Below, one piece after another: positions 35,645 through 44,020 of a stretch of DNA of 64,000 bases. How positions within the stretch are numbered: position 1 is the stretch's first letter; each line of letters starts with the position of its first letter. Below the pieces are notes generated by a model that searched no databases, was not told where the DNA came from, and saw nothing but the letters and a program-made list of their open reading frames with translations. The stretch lies in the NCBI RefSeq assembly GCF_920984665.1, contig NZ_CAKLBP010000001.1:338858-402857 (forward strand). The letters run 5' to 3'. The DNA is from Pedobacter sp. Leaf170 (GTDB taxonomy: Bacteria > Bacteroidota > Bacteroidia > Sphingobacteriales > Sphingobacteriaceae). The translations under genes and the position numbers were made by a program.

Positions 35645-36199
35645 TTATGCTTCTGATAAAGCCTGGTTAATAATATCTTCAAATCCGAGTGCATTAAGTT
35701 TCTGCTCTGCGGCTTGCTCTTCATCCAGCGTTTGCTGTAGTAATTCTGAAACAGATTCTAGCGATAGTTTATCAGCTAGGTTTTTTAAACCGGTATAACT
35801 TGCTATCTCATAATGCTCAACTTTTCCACAAGCCAAGATAATTCCCAAATCGCGTACTGCAGAATCAGATGGCGTTTGCTCAACAATGCCTTCTGCCTCC
35901 TTACTTAAGCCTTCCATCGCATCACACTTTTTTGCCAATGCCTTTTCATCTAACAGGTTAAAAATTTCTTCTAGCCTGGAAACCTGATTTTTTGTTTCAG
36001 CTAAATGAGCTGATAAAGCTTTTTGTAGCGATGCAGAACTTGCTGCAGATATCATTTTTGGCAATGCCTTTGTTAAATGATTCTCTGCCCAATACAAATC
36101 AGATAAACCATCTTTAAACAATTTAAAGAGTGGGGAGTTATTTTGAATGGGCTGCTTTTCTGTTTGGCTGTCGTTGTTTGGTGTGACTTGTTTTTTCAT
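35645..36199 (-). CDS. Ferritin-like DUF892 (YciE/YciF) protein
   Basis: A 184-residue helical protein of the DUF892 family: LFKLFKDGLSDLYWAENHLT and ALPKMISAASSASLQKALSA followed by HLAETKNQVSRLEEIF, with conserved Asp/Glu/His residues of the ferritin-like four-helix bundle, then GKVEHYEIASYTGLKNLAD and LLQQTLDEEQAAEQKLNAL. These proteins are induced by osmotic and general stress. It is the first gene of an operon with katE, consistent with a general stress response and possibly iron sequestration during oxidative stress. Confidence 0.85.
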   Translation of the reverse strand: MKKQVTPNNDSQTEKQPIQNNSPLFKLFKDGLSDLYWAENHLTKALPKMISAASSASLQKALSAHLAETKNQVSRLEEIFNLLDEKALAKKCDAMEGLSKEAEGIVEQTPSDSAVRDLGIILACGKVEHYEIASYTGLKNLADKLSLESVSELLQQTLDEEQAAEQKLNALGFEDIINQALSEA

Positions 36200-36392
36200 G
36201 GGATGTGTGATTAGGTACTACTATTACAACCCTGTATTTTTTGGAAGGTTTTGCCTATTATTAAATAAGTGTTAATGAAGATTTTCGGTATCTGTACGAT
36301 GGAAATAATGGAAGTAAATATTATCTTAGTTAAGAACCTATTTACAACATTGATTTTTTAAAACTGAATTAAACCTAATGTGTTTATAGTAT

Positions 36393-36821
36393 ATGAAAAT
36401 GAGTATTGAACTAAGGGAGCAGCTAAGATGTGGTGCAAATCCATACGGAGCTACACTGGCAGACAATATAAATAAATCATACGCCAACATTTCTGCCCGC
36501 TATGGTAATGGCAATCTATATCTCTATTTACCAGATTCCTGGGATAAATCGACCGTTCTAAAACCCTGGCTTGATAAATTTTTGAAAACTCAGCCACAAA
36601 TAAATTGCCCGCTTGAGCGTCTTCAGGTTATTGTTTATCTCCACGATGCCATTCAATTGGTGAGCATATTAAATCCTTCTGAGCTCGATGCAATGGAAAT
36701 GGATGAGGACAATTCTAAAGCAAGAAAATTTAGACACGACTATTCTCAAGATTGGAAAACACCTATGCCTTTAACGCACCCTTGGTATAAGGATAAAAAT
36801 TATTTCAAAAACAGCCGTTAG
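36393..36821 (+). CDS. Hypothetical protein, 142 aa
   Basis: I do not recognise a family. The product is soluble, without signal peptide, with an aromatic-rich C-terminus (HDYSQDWKTPMPLTHPWYKD). Codon use resembles the neighbours and the frame is clean, supporting a real gene. It stands alone between the katE operon (divergent) and a convergent small gene. Confidence 0.55.
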   Translation: MKMSIELREQLRCGANPYGATLADNINKSYANISARYGNGNLYLYLPDSWDKSTVLKPWLDKFLKTQPQINCPLERLQVIVYLHDAIQLVSILNPSELDAMEMDEDNSKARKFRHDYSQDWKTPMPLTHPWYKDKNYFKNSR

Positions 36822-36904
36822 CTTTCTGTAGAATATTTTGAATAGATTAGCATTGAATGCACCTATTGCTCGTCATTTATTAATTTTTGCAATCAAGCTA
36901 TACT

Positions 36905-37249
36905 TTAAATCTTATTGTAATGGATGTTCTTCTGCTCATCAATGTACATTTCAAGGCTTATTGAAGTTGTACCGATTACGCAAGGCGACGATTTTGAAGC
37001 ACCGCGGCTGTTTAAATGTTCGTACAATGGTGTATATAAGGGTTGTAAAGACTGAACTAACTCCTCAAATTCAGTTTCTGCAGCTTTAATTTCATTTTTA
37101 TACCTTTCAATGTGCTCAACAAATCCGGTACTTTTATCTTCTTTTAAATCTTTTAAGTGTTCTGCCATCGTATAATCAATATGATGTCTTTGTAAAAGGG
37201 CTCTTTCTTTTAATCTAAAATAGTCGATGGCAAGTAATAGTTTTTCCAT
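36905..37249 (-). CDS. Hypothetical helical protein, 114 aa
   Basis: Unrecognised. The first 75 residues are charged and helical, with coiled-coil-like spacing (FVEHIERYKNEIKAAETEFE), and the end is less ordered. An overlapping plus-strand frame exists, but this minus-strand frame has the more protein-like composition, an ATG start, and faces a promoter-sized gap. Alternatively neither is translated. Confidence 0.45.
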   Translation of the reverse strand: MEKLLLAIDYFRLKERALLQRHHIDYTMAEHLKDLKEDKSTGFVEHIERYKNEIKAAETEFEELVQSLQPLYTPLYEHLNSRGASKSSPCVIGTTSISLEMYIDEQKNIHYNKI

Positions 37250-37597
37250 ACCAACCTAACGAATTAAGCGGTGTATGGTTTTAATTTTTCATTGTAAAAT
37301 GCATTTTGGCACATACTATTGAAATTGATGCTTTTTTATGCCAGTATCCATTAATTGTCGGTTTTTGTAGTCATAAGTTTTTAAATAAATCATATTGTTG
37401 TTATTGCCAATTATTATAAAAGGCAAAAAAATATAATTTATGGTGATTTACACTTGCTTTAATGAGCAAATTAGTTCAATAAACAAATGACATTTGGATA
37501 AATAGTGCTGAAACAGAATTATGTCTGCCAGAATATTGAAAATCAAAAATTTTGGTATTGGATTTGTAATTTAAAAATCATCTCTAAAAAAAGCTAT
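37250..37597. other. Gap upstream of the sigma factor gene
   Basis: A+T-rich, no gene supported. A frame extends upstream of the chosen sigma factor start to 37505, but those 31 residues (rich in Asn, Lys, Trp and Ile) do not look like part of a sigma factor. TGGATTTG at 37559-37566 is a 7 of 8 match to the -7 element, 32 bases before the chosen ATG. Confidence 0.4.
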
Positions 37598-38128
37598 ATG
37601 ACAAATTCTGAATTCAGTTTAAAAACAGCCAGCGTTGCACCAGAATTATTAAGTTTTGCAATGCGTTTCACAAATAACAATGAAGATGCACAAGACCTTT
37701 TACAAGACACTTTGGTAAAGGCTTATACATATCAGGCTCAGTTTGATCATCAAACCAATTTAAAAGCGTGGCTTTATACAATTATGAGAAACACTTTTAT
37801 CAATAATTACAGAAGAAAACTTAAAACGTATGCATTAATTAATCAGCGTGATGAGATAAGCTATAGTGAATTAAGTTACAGTGCGAGCAAAAATTTAGCT
37901 GAAGGTTCACTGGTGTTAAAAGATGTTAGAAAAGCGCTAAATCAAATTCCAGAAGCTTATGCAATTCCATTTATCCGCCATTTTGAAGGCTATAAATACT
38001 TTGAAATAGCTGAAGAATTAAATATGCCTATTGGAACTGTTAAAACCAGAATTCATCTAGCCCGCAAAATGCTAAAAGAATATTTACAGAGTTATGCTAA
38101 GGTTGCCTATAAATCTGGCGAAGCTTAA
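37598..38128 (+). CDS. ECF-type RNA polymerase sigma factor
   Basis: A 176-residue group 4 sigma factor, taking ATG 37598 as start. Region 2 is visible as LLSFAMRFTNNNEDAQDLLQ with DTLVKAYTYQAQFD and NLKAWLYTIMRNTFINNYRR (promoter melting and -10 recognition), and region 4 as ALNQIPEAYAIPFIRHFEGY plus EIAEELNMPIGTVKTRIHLA (-35 helix-turn-helix). No anti-sigma factor gene is adjacent, so its control is unclear; the closest relatives by eye are stress-type ECFs. A terminator follows. Confidence 0.9.
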   Translation: MTNSEFSLKTASVAPELLSFAMRFTNNNEDAQDLLQDTLVKAYTYQAQFDHQTNLKAWLYTIMRNTFINNYRRKLKTYALINQRDEISYSELSYSASKNLAEGSLVLKDVRKALNQIPEAYAIPFIRHFEGYKYFEIAEELNMPIGTVKTRIHLARKMLKEYLQSYAKVAYKSGEA

Positions 38129-38166
38129 TACAAACCCTTCAAAAAAAGTATGATTATCAATAAACT

Positions 38167-38198
38167 AAAAGTTACCTCGCACAAAAGGTAGCTTTTTT
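38167..38198 (+). terminator. Terminator of the ECF sigma gene
   Basis: Stem AAAAGTTACCT / AGGTAGCTTTT with one wobble pair, loop CGCACAAA, followed by T-rich sequence. Confidence 0.82.
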
Positions 38199-38312
38199 CA
38201 TTAATACTAAATTTTTAACATTGATATTCTACAGTTGGTAATACTTACGATTTTTAGGTAAGGGCAAATTTTATATCCTAGTTTTCAGTGTGATAACAAA
38301 ACAAAAAACCAA

Positions 38313-38320
38313 CACATTTG
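38313..38320 (+). promoter_or_regulatory. Probable -7 element of the MCE operon
   Basis: CACATTTG, 7 of 8 matches to TAnnTTTG, ends 10 bases before the lipoprotein ATG. Confidence 0.4.
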
Positions 38321-38330
38321 TATAGTTAGC

Positions 38331-38693
38331 ATGAAACTGAAATTGATGCTTCTTCCTCTTGTGATGATTGCAGCCTGCCAAAATACAAATCCTGAAAAGG
38401 GCACCGGCGGAAATCATGTTGAAGAAAAGACTGTACTAAGCAATAAATCAATTGTAGATTCTGCAAAGTCGGTTTTAGATCAATCTTTTGCTTTGCATCA
38501 ACAATTGCAAAAAGGTAAAATTACGGATGCTGATTTTGAAAAGCAAAATGCGAGCCTGATGGTGCATTTTGAAAGTTTAAATGAAAGTTTGTCTCCGGCT
38601 GATACCTTAATTATCAAAGAATATAAAGAAGAAAGAGAGCGGGTGCTTGCAGAGCAAAATAAAAAAAATAATTCATCCGGCATATGGGAGTAA
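38331..38693 (+). CDS. Small lipoprotein opening the MCE operon
   Basis: A 120-residue protein with a lipoprotein signal (MKLKLMLLPLVMIAAC, Cys16), a Gly/Asn-rich linker and a helical body (SIVDSAKSVLDQSFALHQQL, ADTLIIKEYKEERERVLAEQ). No family recognised. Its stop overlaps the ATG of the MlaE-type permease gene (TAATG), so the two are translationally coupled. A role as a periplasm-facing accessory of the lipid transporter is likely from position, but it does not resemble MlaC or MlaA. Confidence 0.75.
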   Translation: MKLKLMLLPLVMIAACQNTNPEKGTGGNHVEEKTVLSNKSIVDSAKSVLDQSFALHQQLQKGKITDADFEKQNASLMVHFESLNESLSPADTLIIKEYKEERERVLAEQNKKNNSSGIWE

Positions 38694-39481
38694 TGAATCA
38701 AGAAAGTAATCAAAATCAAACCCCAAGCAGATTCGGGCGTGCATTCATCGCCCTTTATAATGTATTTAACTTTATTGGTCGTTTTTTTAAAGAGGCTTTT
38801 CTGCCGCCTTATGAATTTAAAGAGCTAATGAAGCAATGTTATGAAATTGGTTACCGATCTGCTTTGCTAATTTCTACCACAGGTTTTATTACAGGTTTGG
38901 TTTTCACTAAACAATCACGACCATCCTTATCAGAATTTGGTGCCACTTCATGGCTACCATCTTTAGTGGGTATTGCCTTACTTCGTACCTTAGCGCCTTT
39001 ACTTACCGGTTTAATTGCGGCTGGTAAAGTAGGCTCGAGTATTGGAGCCGAATTAGGTTCGATGAAAGTAAGCGAGCAGATTGATGCAATGGAAGTAAGT
39101 GCAACAAATCCCTTCAAATTCCTGGTTGCAACCCGAGTGCTGGCGGCTACGATTACAATGCCAATACTTACTTTTTATACTGCAATGGTGGGCATGCTTG
39201 GTGCATTGCTTAATGTATCTGTAAATGAAGGTACAAGTGCTACAACTTTTTTTCAAAGCGCATTAGAAAGTATAACTTTTCTCGATATTATTGCCTCCAC
39301 TATTAAAGCCATATTATTTGGTTTTACAATTGCAATTGTTGGTTGTTATCAAGGATATAACTCATCTAAAGGTACTGAAGGCGTTGGTAAGGCTGCAAAC
39401 TCAGCGGTGGTAACAGCAATGTTCCTAATTTTTATTGAAGAGGTTATTTGTGTGCAGATTTTTAGTTTATTTAATTCTTAA
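38693..39481 (+). CDS. MlaE-family ABC transporter permease
   Basis: A permease of 262 residues (ATG 38693; an in-frame ATG three codons earlier is possible) of the MlaE family, the inner membrane component of MCE-type lipid transporters. Typical stretches are FIGRFFKEAFLPPYEFKELM, the membrane GLVFTKQSRPSLSEFGA, APLLTGLIAAGKVGSSIGAE with LGSMKVSEQIDAMEVSATNP, and four to five further hydrophobic helices. It moves phospholipids between inner and outer membranes together with the ATPase and MCE protein that follow. Confidence 0.92.
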   Translation: MNQESNQNQTPSRFGRAFIALYNVFNFIGRFFKEAFLPPYEFKELMKQCYEIGYRSALLISTTGFITGLVFTKQSRPSLSEFGATSWLPSLVGIALLRTLAPLLTGLIAAGKVGSSIGAELGSMKVSEQIDAMEVSATNPFKFLVATRVLAATITMPILTFYTAMVGMLGALLNVSVNEGTSATTFFQSALESITFLDIIASTIKAILFGFTIAIVGCYQGYNSSKGTEGVGKAANSAVVTAMFLIFIEEVICVQIFSLFNS

Positions 39482-39486
39482 AGGAG

Positions 39487-40260
39487 ATGGAATCGAAACC
39501 AAAAACTGATTTATCGACTGAAAAGGTAATCGAAATCCGGAACTTGAATAAAGCCTTTGGAGATTACCGCGTACTAGAATCTGCTTCGCTGGATTTACAT
39601 AAAGGAGAAAATCTGGTTGTTTTAGGTAAAAGCGGAACAGGTAAATCGGTATTAATTAAAATTATTGTTGGTTTACTATCACCAGATAGCGGCCACGTAA
39701 ATGTGCTTGGACAAAGTATAGAAACCATCAGCTATGCAGATTTATTGGAACTACGGCTTCGGGTTGGTTTCTCCTTTCAAAACAGTGCACTATATGATAG
39801 TATGACGGTTCGTGATAATCTTGAGTTTCCATTAGTGAGGAACCGAAGAGATATGGGCCGAAAGGAAGTTGATGCATTGGTTGAAGAAATGCTGGAGGCT
39901 GTTGGATTGTTGCAGGCAATTAATCAAATGCCTTCAGAACTTTCTGGAGGGCAGCGGAAACGGATTGGTATTGCCAGAACACTAATGCTTAAGCCTGAAA
40001 TTATGCTTTACGACGAACCTACGGCAGGACTTGATCCAATTACATCTAAAGAAATAAATAAATTGATTAATGATGTGCAGGCACGATACCATACGAGTGC
40101 GATCATCATTACACATGATTTAACCTGTGCAAAAGAGGTGGGCAACCGGGTTGCTATGCTGGTAGAGCGCAGATTTGACCGCCAAGGCACTTTTGATGAC
40201 ATATTTAATGCAGGCGACGCACAAGCGCAGCCTTTTTTCGATTATAACTTTATACGCTAA
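39487..40260 (+). CDS. MlaF-type ABC transporter ATP-binding protein
   Basis: A 257-residue ATPase with Walker A VVLGKSGTGKSVLIKIIVGL, Q-loop FSFQNSALYDSMTV, signature ELSGGQRKRIGIARTL, Walker B IMLYDEPTAGLDP and the H-loop in IIITHDL. It powers the MlaE permease encoded 5 bases upstream and is followed after 3 bases by the MCE gene. Confidence 0.94.
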   Translation: MESKPKTDLSTEKVIEIRNLNKAFGDYRVLESASLDLHKGENLVVLGKSGTGKSVLIKIIVGLLSPDSGHVNVLGQSIETISYADLLELRLRVGFSFQNSALYDSMTVRDNLEFPLVRNRRDMGRKEVDALVEEMLEAVGLLQAINQMPSELSGGQRKRIGIARTLMLKPEIMLYDEPTAGLDPITSKEINKLINDVQARYHTSAIIITHDLTCAKEVGNRVAMLVERRFDRQGTFDDIFNAGDAQAQPFFDYNFIR

Positions 40261-40263
40261 CAA

Positions 40264-41241
40264 ATGAACGATAATAAAAAGAAAATTACAGTCGGCCTAT
40301 TCATTGGAATTGGTATTCTGATATTTGTGGTGGCCATTTTCACTTTGGGCAGCCAAAAGAAAACTTTTGTAAAAAGCATTAACCTTAATGTGGTTTTTAA
40401 CGATATTCAAGGCTTAAAAAAAGGCAACAATGTCTGGTTTTCAGGTGTTAAAATCGGTACAATTAAAAAAATTGATTTTTACGGATCTTCACAAGTTAAA
40501 GTACAGCTTAGTATTGAAGAAGATGTTCATAAATATATTCATAAGGATGCCGGTGCAAGTATCGGTGCGGATGGATTAATCGGTAATAAAATTGTGGTGC
40601 TTACTGGTGGCACCCCTAAATTTCCCTTTGTAGAAGATGGAGATATGCTTAAGGTAAATACTTCACTTTCTACAGATGATATTATGAAAACCCTTCAGGT
40701 AAACAATAAAAATCTTGTAGATGTAACTGGAGATTTTAAAATACTCGCCAAAAATCTGGTTGATGGTAAAGGCGCTGCCGGTGCATTGCTAAGTGACGAA
40801 GAAATGGCTAAGAACTTTAAAATGATGGTTGCCAATTTAAGTCAGACCTCTCAAATGACATCAAAAGCTGCCGTAGAATTACGCGAATTTAGTAAAACTA
40901 TTAATACTAAGGATGGTTTGATGCATCAGATGTTAACCGATACAGCAGTGTTTAAGAGGTTTGAATCTGCTGTTGCAAACTTAAACAAAACAACACAATC
41001 TGCTAGTGCTATGGCAGATAACCTCCAAAGTGCATCTGCAAAACTTAAAAGCAACGATAACGCAGCCGGCCTATTGTTAAATGATGAGCAAACAGCTAAA
41101 CAAGTTAAATCGATTATGGTTAACTTAGAAAAAAGCAGTAAGAAACTTGATGAAGATTTAGAAGCGCTTCAAAGCAACTTTTTATTACGTGGTTTCTTTA
41201 AAAAACGTGCTAAAGATTCTTTAAAACTGAAAAACAACTAA
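40264..41241 (+). CDS. MCE-domain (MlaD-like) lipid-binding protein
   Basis: A 325-residue protein with one N-terminal membrane anchor (TVGLFIGIGILIFVVAIFTL), one MCE domain at about residues 36-120 (LNVVFNDIQGLKKGNNVWFS, GASIGADGLIGNKIVVLTGG) and a long helical tail with Ser/Thr/Asn-rich repeats (about 170-300) ending in a basic segment. MCE proteins form hexameric rings or needles that carry lipids across the periplasm. The tail is longer than in E. coli MlaD (183 residues) and may reach further towards the outer membrane, as in other single-MCE proteins with helical tails. Confidence 0.92.
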   Translation: MNDNKKKITVGLFIGIGILIFVVAIFTLGSQKKTFVKSINLNVVFNDIQGLKKGNNVWFSGVKIGTIKKIDFYGSSQVKVQLSIEEDVHKYIHKDAGASIGADGLIGNKIVVLTGGTPKFPFVEDGDMLKVNTSLSTDDIMKTLQVNNKNLVDVTGDFKILAKNLVDGKGAAGALLSDEEMAKNFKMMVANLSQTSQMTSKAAVELREFSKTINTKDGLMHQMLTDTAVFKRFESAVANLNKTTQSASAMADNLQSASAKLKSNDNAAGLLLNDEQTAKQVKSIMVNLEKSSKKLDEDLEALQSNFLLRGFFKKRAKDSLKLKNN

Positions 41242-41271
41242 GGTAATTGCAGAATTTAAAACATAAAAATA

Positions 41272-41294
41272 AAATCCCGGCTAGCCCGGGATTT
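41272..41294 (+). terminator. MCE operon terminator
   Basis: Stem AAATCCCGG / CCGGGATTT (loop CTAGC), 31 bases after the MCE stop; the T-run is short. Confidence 0.75.
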
Positions 41295-41330
41295 ATTGGT
41301 TAAATAAGAATTTAGAATTGACTTTTTTAT

Positions 41331-41933
41331 TTAATTCTGCAGTAAACCATCAGTAAGGCTTTTCCACTGAGGATAAGAAACACCTAGTTTTGCTGCAGCG
41401 CCAACTAAAAAATTTCTTGCCATATCAAGTAATCCAACTCCGTTAGTGTTTGTCGTTTCATTTCTTGCAAACTCTTCTGCAAAAACTAAATATCCTTCCC
41501 TGCTAACTTTAAATGTAGAGGTAGCATCTTTATCCAGAAAATGTGCAATAACTTCTGATTTTGAACAGGGCATTGATGATGGTCTGACGCGAATAGCAGT
41601 CCATTCATAATTCTCGTCCTCAGCACGGCCAATAGCTTCAACCCTAACCCAATCATAACCCATGCCGGCCTCAGTGCCAAGCCCTGGTATATCAATTCTT
41701 ATAAAATCCCCCTCTTCTACTAATCTATCTGTTTTGTTCCTATTTTCATCAAATAACTGAAATTTTGAAGGACTACTGTATGTTCCCCATGCATTAACGT
41801 TCAATAATCTTTCAACGCTTCGCTGGTAAATAAGCTTTGCATGGGCTTCAGTTTCTGCTGCTACACCAGACTGAACATGCATGCTGCTACCTTTTTTTTG
41901 AGGTGGAATAAATTCTGACTTTATCTGTTTCAT
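41331..41933 (-). CDS. Hypothetical protein, 200 aa
   Basis: Unrecognised soluble protein without signal peptide. The middle (EGDFIRIDIPGLGTEAGMGY, DWVRVEAIGRAEDENYEWTA) is beta-rich and the end helical (MARNFLVGAAAKLGVSYPQW). The pattern of conserved-looking Trp and Gly residues and normal codon use support a real gene. A hint that it handles or reads envelope material cannot be supported. Confidence 0.6.
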   Translation of the reverse strand: MKQIKSEFIPPQKKGSSMHVQSGVAAETEAHAKLIYQRSVERLLNVNAWGTYSSPSKFQLFDENRNKTDRLVEEGDFIRIDIPGLGTEAGMGYDWVRVEAIGRAEDENYEWTAIRVRPSSMPCSKSEVIAHFLDKDATSTFKVSREGYLVFAEEFARNETTNTNGVGLLDMARNFLVGAAAKLGVSYPQWKSLTDGLLQN

Positions 41934-42090
41934 TCTTGTCTCTATAAATTGATGATATAACCTTTTTAATGAGACAAAGTTTTTTGAACTTGCAAAATGC
42001 GTATTTAATCAGATGAAGAAATGTTAAATTAATTTTAAAATAAACTGGAAAAAAAATCTATTTGTAGATTTGAAACAGCCTGATATTAAC

Positions 42091-42116
42091 AAAGCAACAC
42101 CATCCGATGTTGCTTT
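42091..42116. terminator. Possible terminator between hypothetical gene and starch locus
   Basis: Perfect 9-bp stem AAAGCAACA / TGTTGCTTT with loop CCATCCGA, 44 bases beyond the GH13 stop. T-runs are short on both sides, so termination strength is uncertain. Confidence 0.5.
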
Positions 42117-42159
42117 TGCACTTAACCAAATTAAGGCGACTTCAATTTTTCTCTTAATT

Positions 42160-43998
42160 TTATTTATTTAGTTCGAAAATATATTGCCCCTTAGCTGGTA
42201 TAGAAATTTCTTTAGAAATTTGCATATTTTTTCCTGAGATGATATCTTTTCCTGAAGAATAACCAGAAGTAATATCTGTAAATCGCTCCATAGAGATTGA
42301 TTGGTCTTTTAAAGAACTGTTAAGCACAACCATTACACTTTGGTTATCAGCCTTCCGACCGTAAACATATACACCATTTTTTGGTGCATAATGAATCAAT
42401 TTTCCACCTGTTATCGCCTTACTGGTTTTGCGCCACTGTAAAAGATTTTGCAAATAATCCCAGGCTTCATTTTGAATTTCACTCCGGCCTGCTTTTGTAA
42501 ATTCATCCTTTTTATCCTCTTGCCATCCGCCAGGAAAATCAACTCTTAGGCGTCCGTCTCCATCTTCTTTGGTACCAATCATTAACACTTCTGTACCATA
42601 ATAAATTTGCGGAATGCCGCGTGTGGTGAGCAAAAAAGCCAATCCCTGCTTAAAACGTTTTAAATCTTTATCTTCTTTTCTACTAAATCTTCCTAAGTCA
42701 TGATTATCCAAAAAGGTTAATATTTGATAAGGGTCAGCATAAACAAAATCCTGTGCTACATCTTCGAAAATTTCGTTTAAATAACCATTATCGGTTTCGC
42801 CATCAAACGCCTTTTGCATGGTAAATGTTAAAGAGAAATCCATTGGCGTTTTCAGGTGCGAATCTTTTTTATCGAAGGTAGAACCAGCTTGCCACCAGGC
42901 TGGAGATGTTTTTTTGTTATACCAGGTTTCGCCAACAATATTAAAATTAGGATACTCATCATAAACTTCTTTATTCCATCTGGCCAGAAAATCAAAATCC
43001 ATATAGGAGTACGTATCCTGTCTGATACCATCAATGCGGGCATATTCTATCCACCAAATACTATTTTGAATTAAGTAAGTTGCAAGATGGGGGTTTCGCT
43101 GGTTCAAATCTGGCATGCCTCGAGTAAACCAGCCATTTAAAAATGTATTACGTTCGGTAGGCGACGCATGAACATCCATCACAGAAACTGTTGCATGGTT
43201 AGTTTGTAGAAAAACACCATCATTATTTATCCAATCTTTAGATGGCAAATCTCGCATCCACCAGTGCGAACTTCCACAATGATTTAGCACCATATCCATC
43301 ACCATCTTCATACCTTTATTATGTGTTTCCTGAGTTAGTGCTTTAAATTCTTCATTGCTACCAAACCTTGGGTCTGATTGATAAAAATCTGTAATCGCAT
43401 AGCCGTGATAAGAGCCACCTCTCATTCTATTTTCCTGTATCGGATTTAGCCAAACTGTGGTAATACCCAGGTCTTTCATATAATCCAGCTTTTGCCTTAC
43501 CCCTTCGTAATCTCCACCATGACGAGCATTCGGGCTTTTCCTGTTGATTAAAACGCTATCCAGATTATCGTTTTTTGCATTGCCGTTTGCAAAACGATCA
43601 GGCGTTATTAAATACAAAACATCAGCGGCATTGAAACCCAATGCACCACTTTTATCTGTACGGTTTTTTAAAGGATAATTATAGGTAAACTTATCTGCAC
43701 CATTAGAGAAGTCGATTGATACATTACCCGCCTTTGCGCTTTTAGAAACATTTACATACAGAAATACGTAATTTGGATTTTCTACCTTTACCGCTTCTTT
43801 TAAACTTACACCCTGGTAATTAAGCGTAACTTTTGCATTGCCAATTCCCGGCCCATAAACCAGAATCTGAAACTCCGTTTTTTTCATACCCACCCACCAG
43901 TTTGCCGGTTCTACCCTGTTTATGGTAATTTTTGCAAATACGCTATTCCAATTGCAAAGCAAAGCCAGTAGGCTTAAATAAATTATTTTCTTACACAT
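42160..43998 (-). CDS. GH13 alpha-amylase family enzyme, neopullulanase-like (SusA type)
   Basis: A 612-residue periplasmic enzyme with signal peptide (MCKKIIYLSLLALLCNWNSV, cleaved near FAK), an N-terminal beta-sandwich of the cyclomaltodextrinase/neopullulanase type (about 25-115), and a GH13 barrel with MVLNHCGSSHWWM, nucleophile Asp in RIDGIRQDTYSY, acid/base Glu in IVGETWYN and the third Asp in FLDNHDLGRF. These enzymes cut maltodextrins or cyclodextrins that have been imported to the periplasm. No lipobox, so it is not the surface SusG type. Last gene of a susCD operon. Confidence 0.9.
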   Translation of the reverse strand: MCKKIIYLSLLALLCNWNSVFAKITINRVEPANWWVGMKKTEFQILVYGPGIGNAKVTLNYQGVSLKEAVKVENPNYVFLYVNVSKSAKAGNVSIDFSNGADKFTYNYPLKNRTDKSGALGFNAADVLYLITPDRFANGNAKNDNLDSVLINRKSPNARHGGDYEGVRQKLDYMKDLGITTVWLNPIQENRMRGGSYHGYAITDFYQSDPRFGSNEEFKALTQETHNKGMKMVMDMVLNHCGSSHWWMRDLPSKDWINNDGVFLQTNHATVSVMDVHASPTERNTFLNGWFTRGMPDLNQRNPHLATYLIQNSIWWIEYARIDGIRQDTYSYMDFDFLARWNKEVYDEYPNFNIVGETWYNKKTSPAWWQAGSTFDKKDSHLKTPMDFSLTFTMQKAFDGETDNGYLNEIFEDVAQDFVYADPYQILTFLDNHDLGRFSRKEDKDLKRFKQGLAFLLTTRGIPQIYYGTEVLMIGTKEDGDGRLRVDFPGGWQEDKKDEFTKAGRSEIQNEAWDYLQNLLQWRKTSKAITGGKLIHYAPKNGVYVYGRKADNQSVMVVLNSSLKDQSISMERFTDITSGYSSGKDIISGKNMQISKEISIPAKGQYIFELNK

Positions 43999-44020
43999 TT
44001 CATTTTTTTTATTTTATGAA

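Noticed and set aside
36838..37089. Plus-strand frame opposite the 114-aa gene
   Set aside because: Irregular, Cys- and Arg-rich composition unlike its neighbours; the minus-strand frame is more protein-like, though neither is certain.
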